DNA of 64,000 nucleotides from an uncultured Mucilaginibacter sp. (GTDB taxonomy: Bacteria > Bacteroidota > Bacteroidia > Sphingobacteriales > Sphingobacteriaceae), in assembly GCF_913773635.1 (NCBI RefSeq), contig NZ_CAJYGQ010000003.1, positions 248,001 through 312,000 of the forward strand, written 5' to 3'. Within the stretch, counting starts at the first letter, position 1. Each line of letters begins with the position of its first letter. Below the pieces are notes generated by a model. The model did not search any database and was not told the DNA's origin. It saw only the letters and a list, made by a program, of their open reading frames with translations. Shown piece after piece: positions 26,113 through 33,974 of this stretch. The position numbers and the translations under genes are program-made.

Positions 26113-26442
26113 ATGAAATACTTATTCCTTTTCATCGCCATTATTTCTGAAGTTATTGCAACCAGCGCCCTTAAGGCCTCCGATCAGTTTAGCCGCTTTT
26201 GGCCGTCGGTTTTAGTGGTGGTGGGTTATGCCTCGGCGTTTTACTTTTTAAGTTTAACGCTTAAAGTACTTAATATGGGTATTGCTTACGCCATCTGGTC
26301 GGGCGTGGGTATTGTACTTATTTCAATAGCGGGCGTGGTTATTTATAAGCAGAAACTTGACTTGCCTGCTGTTCTGGGTATGGCGCTTATTATAGCAGGC
26401 GTTTTGGTTATCAATCTTTTTTCTAAATCAGCAGCACACTAA
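26113..26442 (+). CDS. SMR-family multidrug efflux transporter
   Basis: A 109-residue four-helix protein of the small multidrug resistance family. The essential membrane Glu is present in IISEVIATSALK (Glu13-14) and the YAIWSGVG loop is intact. The subgroup looks like EmrE/QacE rather than SugE/Gdx. It acts as an antiparallel dimer exchanging protons for cationic drugs. It lies 43 bp after the M28 gene and converges on the TonB receptor gene with only 12 bp between stops. Confidence 0.9.
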   Translation: MKYLFLFIAIISEVIATSALKASDQFSRFWPSVLVVVGYASAFYFLSLTLKVLNMGIAYAIWSGVGIVLISIAGVVIYKQKLDLPAVLGMALIIAGVLVINLFSKSAAH

Positions 26443-26454
26443 GTGCGTGCCTTG

Positions 26455-28923
26455 TTACAACGGCACAATCACTTTCAAACTCACATTTCTGCCAATATTG
26501 TAAATACCCGAACGTCCATTTGGTGAAGCTTGATGGTACTCAAAATATTTTAACCGGTTAAGATTAGATTGATACGCCTTGTCGAAAACATTATCCACCT
26601 GTAAAAAGACATCCACTACCGTTTTGCCGGTCTTGTTTTTAATTCCCGACCCTAAGCCTGCGTTCCAAAGCGTGTAGCCCGGTGTAGCGGTTTCTGTATT
26701 ATCCAAAGCGTAAAAGCGGTTTTGGGTGGCATAGGCATCGGCTTCAATCTTTACGTATGGCTTGCTGAAGGTTTTAGATTCCTGCGATAAGTTTACGCGC
26801 ATCTCAGAGCGTAAATGTAAAGGCGGAATAAATGGCAGATATTTCGCATCATTACCTGCACGGGCCAATAATTCGGGATTTTTGTTAAGTCCAGTAACAT
26901 AAGCAAGGCTGTTGTTCCAGCAAAACCATTTTAACTTTTCTGGGTGTAAGTTTATGGTTGCCTCGGCACCATAGAGGCGGGCTTCTGATTGCTGGTATTG
27001 GTAGGTGCTATTGCCGGGCACAATAATTACAGGCTGTCCGTTAGCATCGTTTAAACGTGCCTGGTATATATAATTGTAAATATAGTTGTTAAAAAGTTCG
27101 GCACTGATGTCGGCATCTTTAAGGTAGGCAATTATGCCAATATCCTGCTGAATATTAAACTCGGGCTTAAAGGTGCGGTTACCCAGGTACACGATGTGTG
27201 CACCGGGGTCAAGGCCGTTGGAACCAATTTCGGTAATATTTGGTGCACGGTATCCCCGGGCAATGTTGGCTTTAAGTAATAGCCGTTCGCTTACATTGTA
27301 AGTTAACCCTAAACTGCCCGACCAGCCATTATATTCCTTGCTAAACGACGGGAATTGTAGATAAGTACCTACAGTATCGGCTCCGGTAACATGCTTCTGA
27401 AATCCGTTTTGCGGATTATCGGCCACAAAAAAATTATCCCATTTAATCTGCCTGTTATCAAGCCTTAAACCTCCGCTTATATCAACAGGGCCAAAGCTTT
27501 TTTTGGCGAAGATGAACGCGCCTATATCAAACGAATTATAATCGGGTATTGGGAAATCGGTGGCATCTTCACTGCGGTTGGTTTGATACATGCCGTTTAC
27601 GCCAACCGAAGTTTCAATACCCGCCATTTGAGGCAGATTGTACTTTACATCATAATTAAGCGTATTCAACACCACATACAAACCCGGCTGGCTGGGCTGC
27701 GTAGGATGATTGTATTCGCGGCGGACGCTTTGTTGCCCGCCCAGTAACACATTTATATTGCCCTCGCCTACATTAAACTGGCTGCTATTGTAAAAGCGGT
27801 AATGCTGTATATGCTGGTAAAGCGGATTAAGCTTGTAAGTTTTCAATTCATTTTCCGGAACAATGGGACGGTTTTTTATGTCATCACCGTCATCCAATAC
27901 CTGCCGGGTAAAGCGTCGGGTTAGTGAGTCGCGGCTGCCATCGGGTATCTCTTGTTTATTGTTAAACAATGTGGCAGCAAATTGCGTATAGCCCCATTTT
28001 TTATCAACCCGTGCCATGGCCGATAGGTTGAGTTCGTTATAAGCTGTTCCGTACACTCTGCCGTCGACGCTGTTTTTGTAGTTATGCGCCAGTTTACCGG
28101 TTCCGCGGGCAGTAAATCGCCACTCGTTACGCTTGTAAGCCAGTCCTAATGATGAACCTATGAGACCGTTATTAGTATGGTAGTCTACTGTGTAATCGCC
28201 TTTAAGGGCATTGTTTTCATAATTGGGTAAATAGGGTATCATGTTAATTACACCCGCCAAGGCATCCGAGCCGTAAGATAAACTGGCCGGACCTTTTACC
28301 ACTTCAGCCCGGGCAATGCCATACTGGTCTATTTCAATACCATGCTCATCGCCCCACTGCTGGCCTTCCTGCCGTATACCATCATATAGGGTAAGCACCC
28401 GGTTGTAGCCCAAACCACGAATGAATGGTTTAGACACATTAGGTCCTGTAGTAACGGCACTTACACCCGGTACGCCTTTAATTACCGCATCAATAATGTT
28501 GTTATTCACATGCCTGTCCATATCCTTTTTAGCCATTACAGCTACAGGTACGGGGTTTTTGCGTACCTCGGTGGCTCGGCTTACGCCGGTTACTATCACA
28601 TCGCTTAGTTTCGATTCGCTTTTTACCAAGCTTACATTTAGCACGGTTGCAGCATTGCCTTTCACCTCTGCGTTAAGCTGCTGCTTTTGGTACCCTAATG
28701 ATGAGAATACGATGGTGTACTGCCCGGGAGCAAGATTGCTTAACTCGTAATGGCCATTGTTTGCCGTGCGGGTACCGGTAGTCTTATGAAGTATAGTAAC
28801 TGAAGCAAAACCAATAGGCCCATCATTCAAAGATGTTACCTGCCCTTCAATGCTTCCAGTTTGCGCAAATGTTGCAGAGTACAGTATTGACAATGTGATG
28901 AATAAGTAAAAGTATTTTGCCAT
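26455..28923 (-). CDS. TonB-dependent receptor, probable metal/siderophore uptake
   Basis: An 822-residue outer-membrane receptor. After the signal peptide (to about FAQTG) comes a carboxypeptidase-D-like regulatory domain (about 22-110, IEGQVTSLNDGPIGFASVTI). A plug follows (about 115-230, with RKNPVPVAVMAKKDMDRH and the KGPASLSYGSDALAGVINMI motif), then a 22-strand barrel ending NVSLKVIVPL. No SusD partner is present, so it is not a SusC pair. The divergent DtxR-family regulator and the DtxR-box-like palindrome over its promoter point to iron or manganese uptake. A minus-strand TAATTTTG (28948-28955) overlapping the palindrome could be its -7 element. Confidence 0.88.
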   Translation of the reverse strand: MAKYFYLFITLSILYSATFAQTGSIEGQVTSLNDGPIGFASVTILHKTTGTRTANNGHYELSNLAPGQYTIVFSSLGYQKQQLNAEVKGNAATVLNVSLVKSESKLSDVIVTGVSRATEVRKNPVPVAVMAKKDMDRHVNNNIIDAVIKGVPGVSAVTTGPNVSKPFIRGLGYNRVLTLYDGIRQEGQQWGDEHGIEIDQYGIARAEVVKGPASLSYGSDALAGVINMIPYLPNYENNALKGDYTVDYHTNNGLIGSSLGLAYKRNEWRFTARGTGKLAHNYKNSVDGRVYGTAYNELNLSAMARVDKKWGYTQFAATLFNNKQEIPDGSRDSLTRRFTRQVLDDGDDIKNRPIVPENELKTYKLNPLYQHIQHYRFYNSSQFNVGEGNINVLLGGQQSVRREYNHPTQPSQPGLYVVLNTLNYDVKYNLPQMAGIETSVGVNGMYQTNRSEDATDFPIPDYNSFDIGAFIFAKKSFGPVDISGGLRLDNRQIKWDNFFVADNPQNGFQKHVTGADTVGTYLQFPSFSKEYNGWSGSLGLTYNVSERLLLKANIARGYRAPNITEIGSNGLDPGAHIVYLGNRTFKPEFNIQQDIGIIAYLKDADISAELFNNYIYNYIYQARLNDANGQPVIIVPGNSTYQYQQSEARLYGAEATINLHPEKLKWFCWNNSLAYVTGLNKNPELLARAGNDAKYLPFIPPLHLRSEMRVNLSQESKTFSKPYVKIEADAYATQNRFYALDNTETATPGYTLWNAGLGSGIKNKTGKTVVDVFLQVDNVFDKAYQSNLNRLKYFEYHQASPNGRSGIYNIGRNVSLKVIVPL

Positions 28924-28950
28924 TGCTAATTATATAAATAGATAAAGCAA

Positions 28951-28984
28951 AATTATAAAATTAGGTTTGCCTAATTTTATAATT
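28951..28984. promoter_or_regulatory. Perfect 15+15 bp palindrome, DtxR-type operator
   Basis: AATTATAAAATTAGG (28951-28965) and its exact complement CCTAATTTTATAATT (28970-28984) flank TTTG. The core TTAGGTTTGCCTAA closely matches the actinobacterial DtxR/IdeR box (TTAGGTTAGCCTAA). It lies between the TonB receptor and the DtxR-family gene, next to both starts, so it probably represses the receptor and perhaps the regulator when metal is sufficient. Confidence 0.8.
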
Positions 28985-29032
28985 TGTAGAAATTATTTCC
29001 ATAAGTTTGATTTGGCTAAGTCATACATCTAA

Positions 29033-29689
29033 ATGAATACTTTTTCAGAAGAGAATTACCTGAAGGCTATTTTCAGGCTATCGCAAATGCCCGATAATAA
29101 AAAAATATCAACCAGTGCCATTGCCGAAGCGTTGGGAAACAACCCTGCATCGGTAGTTGATATGATACGTAAGCTAACCGATAAACAGCTTATTGAGTAT
29201 GACAAAAAGAAAGGGGTGAAGCTCACTCCGCAGGGACAAAAAGATGCCATACAAATTGTACGTAAGCACCGCTTGTGGGAAGTTTTCTTACTCGAAAAAC
29301 TAGAGTACCGTTGGGATGAGATACATGATATAGCCGAAGAACTTGAACATATCAAATACCACGACCTGGCCGACAGGTTAGAAAAATTTCTGGGTTTCCC
29401 GGAGTACGATCCTCACGGCGACCCTATACCCAAAGCCAATGGTAAAATGGCCAAATCTTTCTCGGCTTCACTGGCCGATGGTAAGGTGGGCGGTAGCTAT
29501 CGTGTAGCCGCCGTGCGCGATACCAGCAGTGAGTTTTTGAAATACCTGCATAAGTTGCAGATCAATATTGGCACACAAATAAAAATTATTGAACAGATTG
29601 CGTTCGACCATTCACTGATCATCAGTATTGATAATGGTGAGGCAACTACGGTATCATCAAAGTTTGGCGAGAATATTTTGATTAGTTAA
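29033..29689 (+). CDS. DtxR/MntR-family metal-dependent repressor
   Basis: A 218-residue regulator with three parts: winged HTH (about 3-65, ISTSAIAEALGNNPASVVDM recognition region), dimerisation and metal-binding helices (about 66-140, with RKHRLWEVFLLEKL, DEIHDIAEELEHI and FPEYDPHGDPIP supplying His/Glu/Asp ligands) and a FeoA/SH3-like C-terminal domain (about 150-218). Iron versus manganese cannot be told from sequence. It is divergent from the TonB receptor and the shared palindrome is its likely target. Confidence 0.9.
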   Translation: MNTFSEENYLKAIFRLSQMPDNKKISTSAIAEALGNNPASVVDMIRKLTDKQLIEYDKKKGVKLTPQGQKDAIQIVRKHRLWEVFLLEKLEYRWDEIHDIAEELEHIKYHDLADRLEKFLGFPEYDPHGDPIPKANGKMAKSFSASLADGKVGGSYRVAAVRDTSSEFLKYLHKLQINIGTQIKIIEQIAFDHSLIISIDNGEATTVSSKFGENILIS

Positions 29690-29732
29690 CCCGTTGCTTT
29701 TATATATTTGATTTAAAACATCAGCCCAGCTT

Positions 29733-30590
29733 ATGAAGCCTTTAATTGAAGCAACAGCGTTACAACAGTTAGACCCGTACTCATTTACCCTGATAGATGC
29801 CCGTGGGTTTGGCAACAGCCGCGAACGCTATGAACAGGGCCATATTGAGGGGGCGCTTTATATTGACCTGGAAGATTTAGCCTCGCATACAGAAAATGCT
29901 GCTATGGGTGGCCGTCACCCTTTGCCCAATTTAAATAGCTTTACCAGCCTGCTAGGTAGCCTGGGCATTATGCCCGATACTCATGTAATTGTATATGACG
30001 ACAAAGCAGGAGCCAATCCTGCGGCCCGCTTTTGGTGGATGCTACGCTCGGTAGGACATGAAAAAGTGCAGGTGCTTAACGGAGGTTTGCAGGCAGCGCA
30101 GGATGCCGGGTTAAATGTTACCACCGATATATCCGCACCGCCCGAGGCAACACAATACCAGATTAAGCACGGTTTCAGCGGTACCGCGGATATTGAAGAA
30201 GTTAAAGCCGCTGCGGAAGATAGCAGCCGTATGGTGATTGACGTACGTGAAATTCAACGTTATTTAGGACAAACCGAGCCGCTTGATTTAATAGCCGGTC
30301 ATATTCCGGGAGCCATTAACGTGCCTTATAATACCAACATGGGCGAGGGTAACCGCTATTTATCGCCTGAGCAACTGAAAGCTAACTATGCAAAAGTATT
30401 CGGTGATGTTAAGCCCGAACAGGTAATTGTGCATTGCGGATCTGGTGTTACGGCCTGCCATACCTTACTGGCTTTAGAGCAGGCCGGTTTAACAGGAGCG
30501 AAACTCTACGTAGGTTCATGGAGCGAATGGTCGCGCCGGAATTTACCCGTTGCAACCGAAAATGGCATCATAGCGCCGGAGAATAAGTAA
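29733..30590 (+). CDS. Two-domain sulfurtransferase (rhodanese/MST type)
   Basis: A 285-residue cytoplasmic protein of two rhodanese domains (about 5-130 and 155-280). The second carries the active Cys in HCGSGVTACHT (about residue 235), a loop close to 3-mercaptopyruvate sulfurtransferase. The first has the structural DARGF and GGRHPLP stretches. It transfers sulfane sulfur to cyanide or thiols. It follows the DtxR gene by 43 bp; its stop abuts the converging DsbA-family stop with no base between them. Confidence 0.9.
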   Translation: MKPLIEATALQQLDPYSFTLIDARGFGNSRERYEQGHIEGALYIDLEDLASHTENAAMGGRHPLPNLNSFTSLLGSLGIMPDTHVIVYDDKAGANPAARFWWMLRSVGHEKVQVLNGGLQAAQDAGLNVTTDISAPPEATQYQIKHGFSGTADIEEVKAAAEDSSRMVIDVREIQRYLGQTEPLDLIAGHIPGAINVPYNTNMGEGNRYLSPEQLKANYAKVFGDVKPEQVIVHCGSGVTACHTLLALEQAGLTGAKLYVGSWSEWSRRNLPVATENGIIAPENK

Positions 30591-31514
30591 TTATTTACCG
30601 CTCAACATCCATAAGTCGCCGTTTTTGCATTGGTAGCAGCTTAGTAGGCCTTGTTGCAGCAAGTCGTTCAAAATAACGTTAGCATACGTTTTGCTTATTT
30701 CACTTAATTCAGCAAATTCTCTGGTAGTCATGGTAGGGTAAACGCCAAACAGGCTCTGCCAGTCTCTTGCATACGCAAACCTATCCACCTGCGGAACAAG
30801 CTTTTTGATAGCTGTTTGGTAAACATCGTATGGTTTTGAGCCATATACCCGTTCACTATTACCCAACGCATCGTTAAAAAACATGGTTGGAAAACCTCTT
30901 ACGCTAAGGCTTTTGGCCAGGTCAAGGTCTTGCTGAAAGGAAAGTTTTGCGGTGTTGTTAAAGTCGTTCTGTAGTTTATTCAATTCTAAACCCGCAAGGT
31001 TTCCTGCTTGTTCGATAAACTCCCATTTGGTAATATTCTTTTTTTTAAGAAATACCATTTCGCGCATCATACGTAGCATAGCTACGGCCTTTGTATTATC
31101 CTGTAATTGGGCTGCCTTTAAGGCAATTGAAGGTGGGTAAGATGAATCCAATGGATCTTCCAGCCACACATCACCGTCAATAGGCATATCATAGTGCAGG
31201 CTAACCTCATCCCAATGGTGGGCTACGTCTGAAGGTTTGCTTATTCCTCCGCTGTTGTAGCTCCAATCGGGTAGGAGGCCACCCATGTGGTATTCTACCT
31301 CAAGGATGTGTCCGTATTCTAGCTTTAACTTTCGTAGTTGCGGTTCAATACCCCAGCACGATGAGCAAATAGGGTCGGTAAAATACAGCAGCTTCAGTGG
31401 CTTGCTACCTTTTTCTACCGGTATGGTTTGAACGTTGTTTTCCTGCGCTGGTGTTTCGCAAATACCGGTTTCAATGTTGCAAAGTAATGGATTGCTATCT
31501 AGTGGTGTAGTCAT
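30591..31514 (-). CDS. DsbA-family protein, SpxH/YjbH-like
   Basis: A 307-residue thioredoxin-fold protein without signal peptide, so cytoplasmic. The active site is C50-S-S-C53 in YFTDPICSSCWGIEPQL, close to the FTDPLCPECWALEP of the ClpXP adaptor SpxH/YjbH. The helical insertion and the cis-Pro loop (VRGFPTMFF) are present. The last ~50 residues (TTREFAELSEISKTYANVIL and on) look like a small winged helix, unusual for the family. A role in redox stress is inferred. It is divergent from an HxlR regulator that likely controls it. Confidence 0.75.
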   Translation of the reverse strand: MTTPLDSNPLLCNIETGICETPAQENNVQTIPVEKGSKPLKLLYFTDPICSSCWGIEPQLRKLKLEYGHILEVEYHMGGLLPDWSYNSGGISKPSDVAHHWDEVSLHYDMPIDGDVWLEDPLDSSYPPSIALKAAQLQDNTKAVAMLRMMREMVFLKKKNITKWEFIEQAGNLAGLELNKLQNDFNNTAKLSFQQDLDLAKSLSVRGFPTMFFNDALGNSERVYGSKPYDVYQTAIKKLVPQVDRFAYARDWQSLFGVYPTMTTREFAELSEISKTYANVILNDLLQQGLLSCYQCKNGDLWMLSGK

Positions 31515-31527
31515 CTGTTGTTAAGTG

Positions 31528-31577
31528 AACGGTTGGCAAGTTGTAAAGCGTTTGCTTTGCTTGGTGACGCAACCGTT
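31528..31577. promoter_or_regulatory. Candidate HxlR operator (inverted repeat)
   Basis: AACGGTTG (31528-31535) and CAACCGTT (31570-31577) form an exact 8-bp inverted repeat 34 bp apart in the 119-bp gap between the DsbA-like and HxlR genes. HxlR regulators usually bind such repeats in their own divergent promoters. No experimental link is visible. Confidence 0.4.
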
Positions 31578-31633
31578 TGTACATTGCGCAAAATTGATCA
31601 ATATCGTAAACACTATCAATTAGTCAGAAAAAC

Positions 31634-31945
31634 ATGACCACCTTAAACGCCGATAACACCGATGACAATTGCCCGGCACAAGCCTTATTAAAAACGTTAT
31701 CAGGCAAGTGGAAGCCTCAGCTTTTTAAGTTGGCCACAATAGCACCTTTAAGGTTTAATAATTTGTTGCGCCAACTGGATGGTAGTAATAAGCAATCGTT
31801 ATCTGCCGCATTAAAAGAACTGGCTGAGGCCGGTATACTATGTAAACATACTTTACAAACAAAGCCGCTGCATATAGAGTATTCGCTCACGGAAAAGGGT
31901 AAGCTAATGATTCCGATATTCCAAGAGCTTGAGGGCTTGATTTGA
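31634..31945 (+). CDS. HxlR-family winged-helix regulator
   Basis: A 103-residue MarR-like regulator with the HxlR hallmarks: Cys in NCPAQALLKTLSGKWKPQL, RFNNLLRQLDGSNKQSLSAA recognition helix, LKELAEAGIL and the wing ending YSLTEKGK. Many HxlR proteins sense electrophiles or thiol stress through the N-terminal Cys, which is kept. The divergent thiol-disulfide protein is the natural target. Confidence 0.88.
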   Translation: MTTLNADNTDDNCPAQALLKTLSGKWKPQLFKLATIAPLRFNNLLRQLDGSNKQSLSAALKELAEAGILCKHTLQTKPLHIEYSLTEKGKLMIPIFQELEGLI

Positions 31946-31958
31946 AAATGTATAGGTT

Positions 31959-31997
31959 AAAAAAGTAAAACCCGGGATCAGTCAAAACCCGGGTTTT
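31959..31997. terminator. Bidirectional terminator
   Basis: AAAACCCGGG (31967-31976) pairs with CCCGGGTTTT (31988-31997). T-rich sequence follows on both strands, and the hairpin separates the HxlR gene from the converging small lipoprotein gene. Confidence 0.85.
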
Positions 31998-32004
31998 AGT
32001 TTTA

Positions 32005-32175
32005 TTAGTGGCGACGGTAACCATTGTTGTCATACGGGCCATGGTGCCTGTCGTAATGGCGATGGTAGCGATCATAATTGCGGCCACGGCCACGACGTTG
32101 CTGTTCAACCATACAGCTACTTAATGATACTACAACCGATGCTAATAATGCTATGCTTAAAATTATCTTTTTCAT
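32005..32175 (-). CDS. Small lipoprotein with His/Arg/Tyr-rich tail
   Basis: A 56-residue protein read directly from the sequence. It starts MKKIILSIALLASVVVSLSS with lipobox LSSC (Cys21), followed by a mature tail of about 35 residues. The tail is dominated by Arg, His, Tyr and Asn (QQRRGRGRNYDRYHRHYDRH and on, ending NGYRRH). A signal II leader, clean ATG and a terminator 8 bp after the stop support it. The tail could bind metal or anionic polymer at the envelope; I know no named family. Confidence 0.75.
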   Translation of the reverse strand: MKKIILSIALLASVVVSLSSCMVEQQRRGRGRNYDRYHRHYDRHHGPYDNNGYRRH

Positions 32176-32368
32176 AATGTGCTTATTGTAATTATGATGA
32201 TTGGAGTATATCTATACGCAAAGGATTAATGCGTCATACATCTGTTACAGATGGGATGGAAGTAATTGATATAGTGCCTTTAAAACGCCTGTTACAATAA
32301 AATGTATTAACCAATAGTTGTATTTTTATAAAATTCTACATTTTTTTGAAGCAATTACATTTGCGCCT

Positions 32369-32866
32369 ATGTTTAAAAAATTACTCGTTGCGTGCGGTTT
32401 GTTAACAGGGATTGTATCAGCAAAAGCCCAAACAGATAGTTCAGTAACGCCCTCGGTTATTAAAACCCTTACGTTGAAGCAGTACGTTGACTATCAGAAA
32501 GGTCCGACGTTAGAAACTATGGCTTTGCCGGCTACACTAAATCGCTACCCTATGCCAGATGACGTGCTTAAGTATAAAAAAGATTTGAAGCTAACGCCTG
32601 AGCAGGTAAAGAAGATTACCGAGATAAGTAAGTACCTGCAACTGAAGAAAACGGAGATTGGTCAATCGGTTATACGTAACGAGAAAAAGCTTGATGATTT
32701 GTTTACCACGCAAAAGGTTGATGAAGGAAGTATTGCCTTTTACGGTAATCGCTATGGTTTATATGAGGGTGAGTACCGCACCTCAGTGTTAATGGCATGT
32801 TATAATACTTATAATGCGCTCAACCCGCAGCAAACCAAACAGTACTGGAAGCTCAAAAAACCTTAA
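32369..32866 (+). CDS. Small exported protein, unknown function
   Basis: 165 residues from ATG 32369, which gives the signal peptide MFKKLLVACGLLTGIVSAKA. A longer frame from 32318 adds a hydrophobic non-signal stretch and is less likely. The mature part is helical and charged (LTPEQVKKITEISKYLQLKK, NEKKLDDLF), recalling Spy/CpxP-like or DUF-type periplasmic helical proteins, but no firm match. Its stop is 53 bp before accA. Confidence 0.6.
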   Translation: MFKKLLVACGLLTGIVSAKAQTDSSVTPSVIKTLTLKQYVDYQKGPTLETMALPATLNRYPMPDDVLKYKKDLKLTPEQVKKITEISKYLQLKKTEIGQSVIRNEKKLDDLFTTQKVDEGSIAFYGNRYGLYEGEYRTSVLMACYNTYNALNPQQTKQYWKLKKP

Positions 32867-32919
32867 TTAGCAATATTTGCGTTCAATTTGCTTAACTTAG
32901 CCCCCCGTTACAAAGGATT

Positions 32920-33918
32920 ATGAAAATTACGTTTGATTTTGAAAAGCCGCTTTCTGATTTGCAAACGCAGATAGAAAAAATAAGACAGGTTGAAGAAAAG
33001 ACCAAGGTTGATATGTCGGCTACGTTGAACGAGTTGCAGGACAAGTTTGAAGAAGCTAAAAAAACGATATATACCAACCTTAGCGGATGGCAAAAAGTGC
33101 AGATATCGCGTCACCCCGATCGCCCGTATACCTTACAGTATATTGAGCTGATGTGTGATGACTTTATTGAGCTGCACGGCGACCGCAACGTGGGAGATGA
33201 TAAAGCCATTATAGGCGGATGGGGTACCATTGGAGGCCAAACTGCCATGATTATCGGTCACCAAAAAGGTAAAAACACTAAAGACCGCCAGTACCGTAAT
33301 TTTGGTATGGCCAACCCCGAGGGGTACCGCAAAGCCTTGAGGCTGATGAAAATGGCCGAAAAGTTTAATAAACCGGTTATTACCCTTATTGATACCCCCG
33401 GAGCATATCCTGGCCTTGAAGCTGAAGAGCGCGGACAAGGTGAAGCTATTGCCCGTAACATCTTAGAAATGTCGGTGTTAAGAGTGCCGGTTATTTGTGT
33501 GGTTATTGGCGAAGGTGCATCAGGTGGTGCTATTGGTATTGGCATTGGCGATAAAGTTTACATGCTGGAGCATACCTGGTACTCGGTAATTTCGCCGGAG
33601 TCATGCTCATCTATCCTGTGGCGTACCTGGGATTACAAAGAGCGTGCTGCCGAAGCGCTTAAATTGACCTCGAATGAGATGTTTAAAAACAAGCTGATAG
33701 ATGGTATTATTAAAGAACCTCTTGGCGGCGCTCATCAGGATCCGATTGCCATGGCATCAGTATTGAAAAAGCAACTGGTAAAAGATTTAAAAACACTTAA
33801 GGACCGTAACATTGACGAACTGGTTAGCGAACGTGTAGACAAGTTCTGTTCAATGGGCGTTGTTATTGAAGACGAGCCTGCAGCTACAGCACCGATTATT
33901 AATGATCAGGAAGTTTAA
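32920..33918 (+). CDS. accA: Acetyl-CoA carboxylase carboxyltransferase subunit alpha
   Basis: A 332-residue protein matching AccA through its length: helical N-terminus ([16 protein letters not shown]), [62 protein letters not shown], the oxyanion-forming [12 protein letters not shown] and [11 protein letters not shown]. It carries out the carboxyl transfer from biotin to acetyl-CoA to make malonyl-CoA, with AccD. accD is not in the window, as is usual when subunits are scattered. Terminator 33938-33972 follows directly. Confidence 0.97.
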   Translation: MKITFDFEKPLSDLQTQIEKIRQVEEKTKVDMSATLNELQDKFEEAKKTIYTNLSGWQKVQISRHPDRPYTLQYIELMCDDFIELHGDRNVGDDKAIIGGWGTIGGQTAMIIGHQKGKNTKDRQYRNFGMANPEGYRKALRLMKMAEKFNKPVITLIDTPGAYPGLEAEERGQGEAIARNILEMSVLRVPVICVVIGEGASGGAIGIGIGDKVYMLEHTWYSVISPESCSSILWRTWDYKERAAEALKLTSNEMFKNKLIDGIIKEPLGGAHQDPIAMASVLKKQLVKDLKTLKDRNIDELVSERVDKFCSMGVVIEDEPAATAPIINDQEV

Positions 33919-33937
33919 ATTCCTTTAATATCCTCAA

Positions 33938-33972
33938 ACAAAAACGCCTCTCAATTTGAGAGGCGTTTTTGT
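33938..33972. terminator. Bidirectional terminator
   Basis: ACAAAAACGCCTCTCA (33938-33953) pairs exactly with TGAGAGGCGTTTTTGT (33957-33972) over a 3-nt loop. It separates accA from the converging TldE gene. Confidence 0.92.
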
Positions 33973-33974
33973 TT

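Noticed and set aside
28966..29009. TTTG ... TAAGTTTG promoter for the DtxR-family gene
   Set aside because: TAAGTTTG at 29002 is a good -7 match but the nearest TTTG elements are 15 or 32 bp away, outside the usual 19-21 bp.
31887..32108. 73-residue minus-strand frame over the 32.0 kb small gene
   Set aside because: Thr/Met-rich composition with no signal; the other frame gives a proper lipoprotein with lipobox and terminator.
32345..32363. TACATTTG promoter right before the 32369 start
   Set aside because: The -7 element would place initiation on the start codon and no TTG lies at proper spacing.
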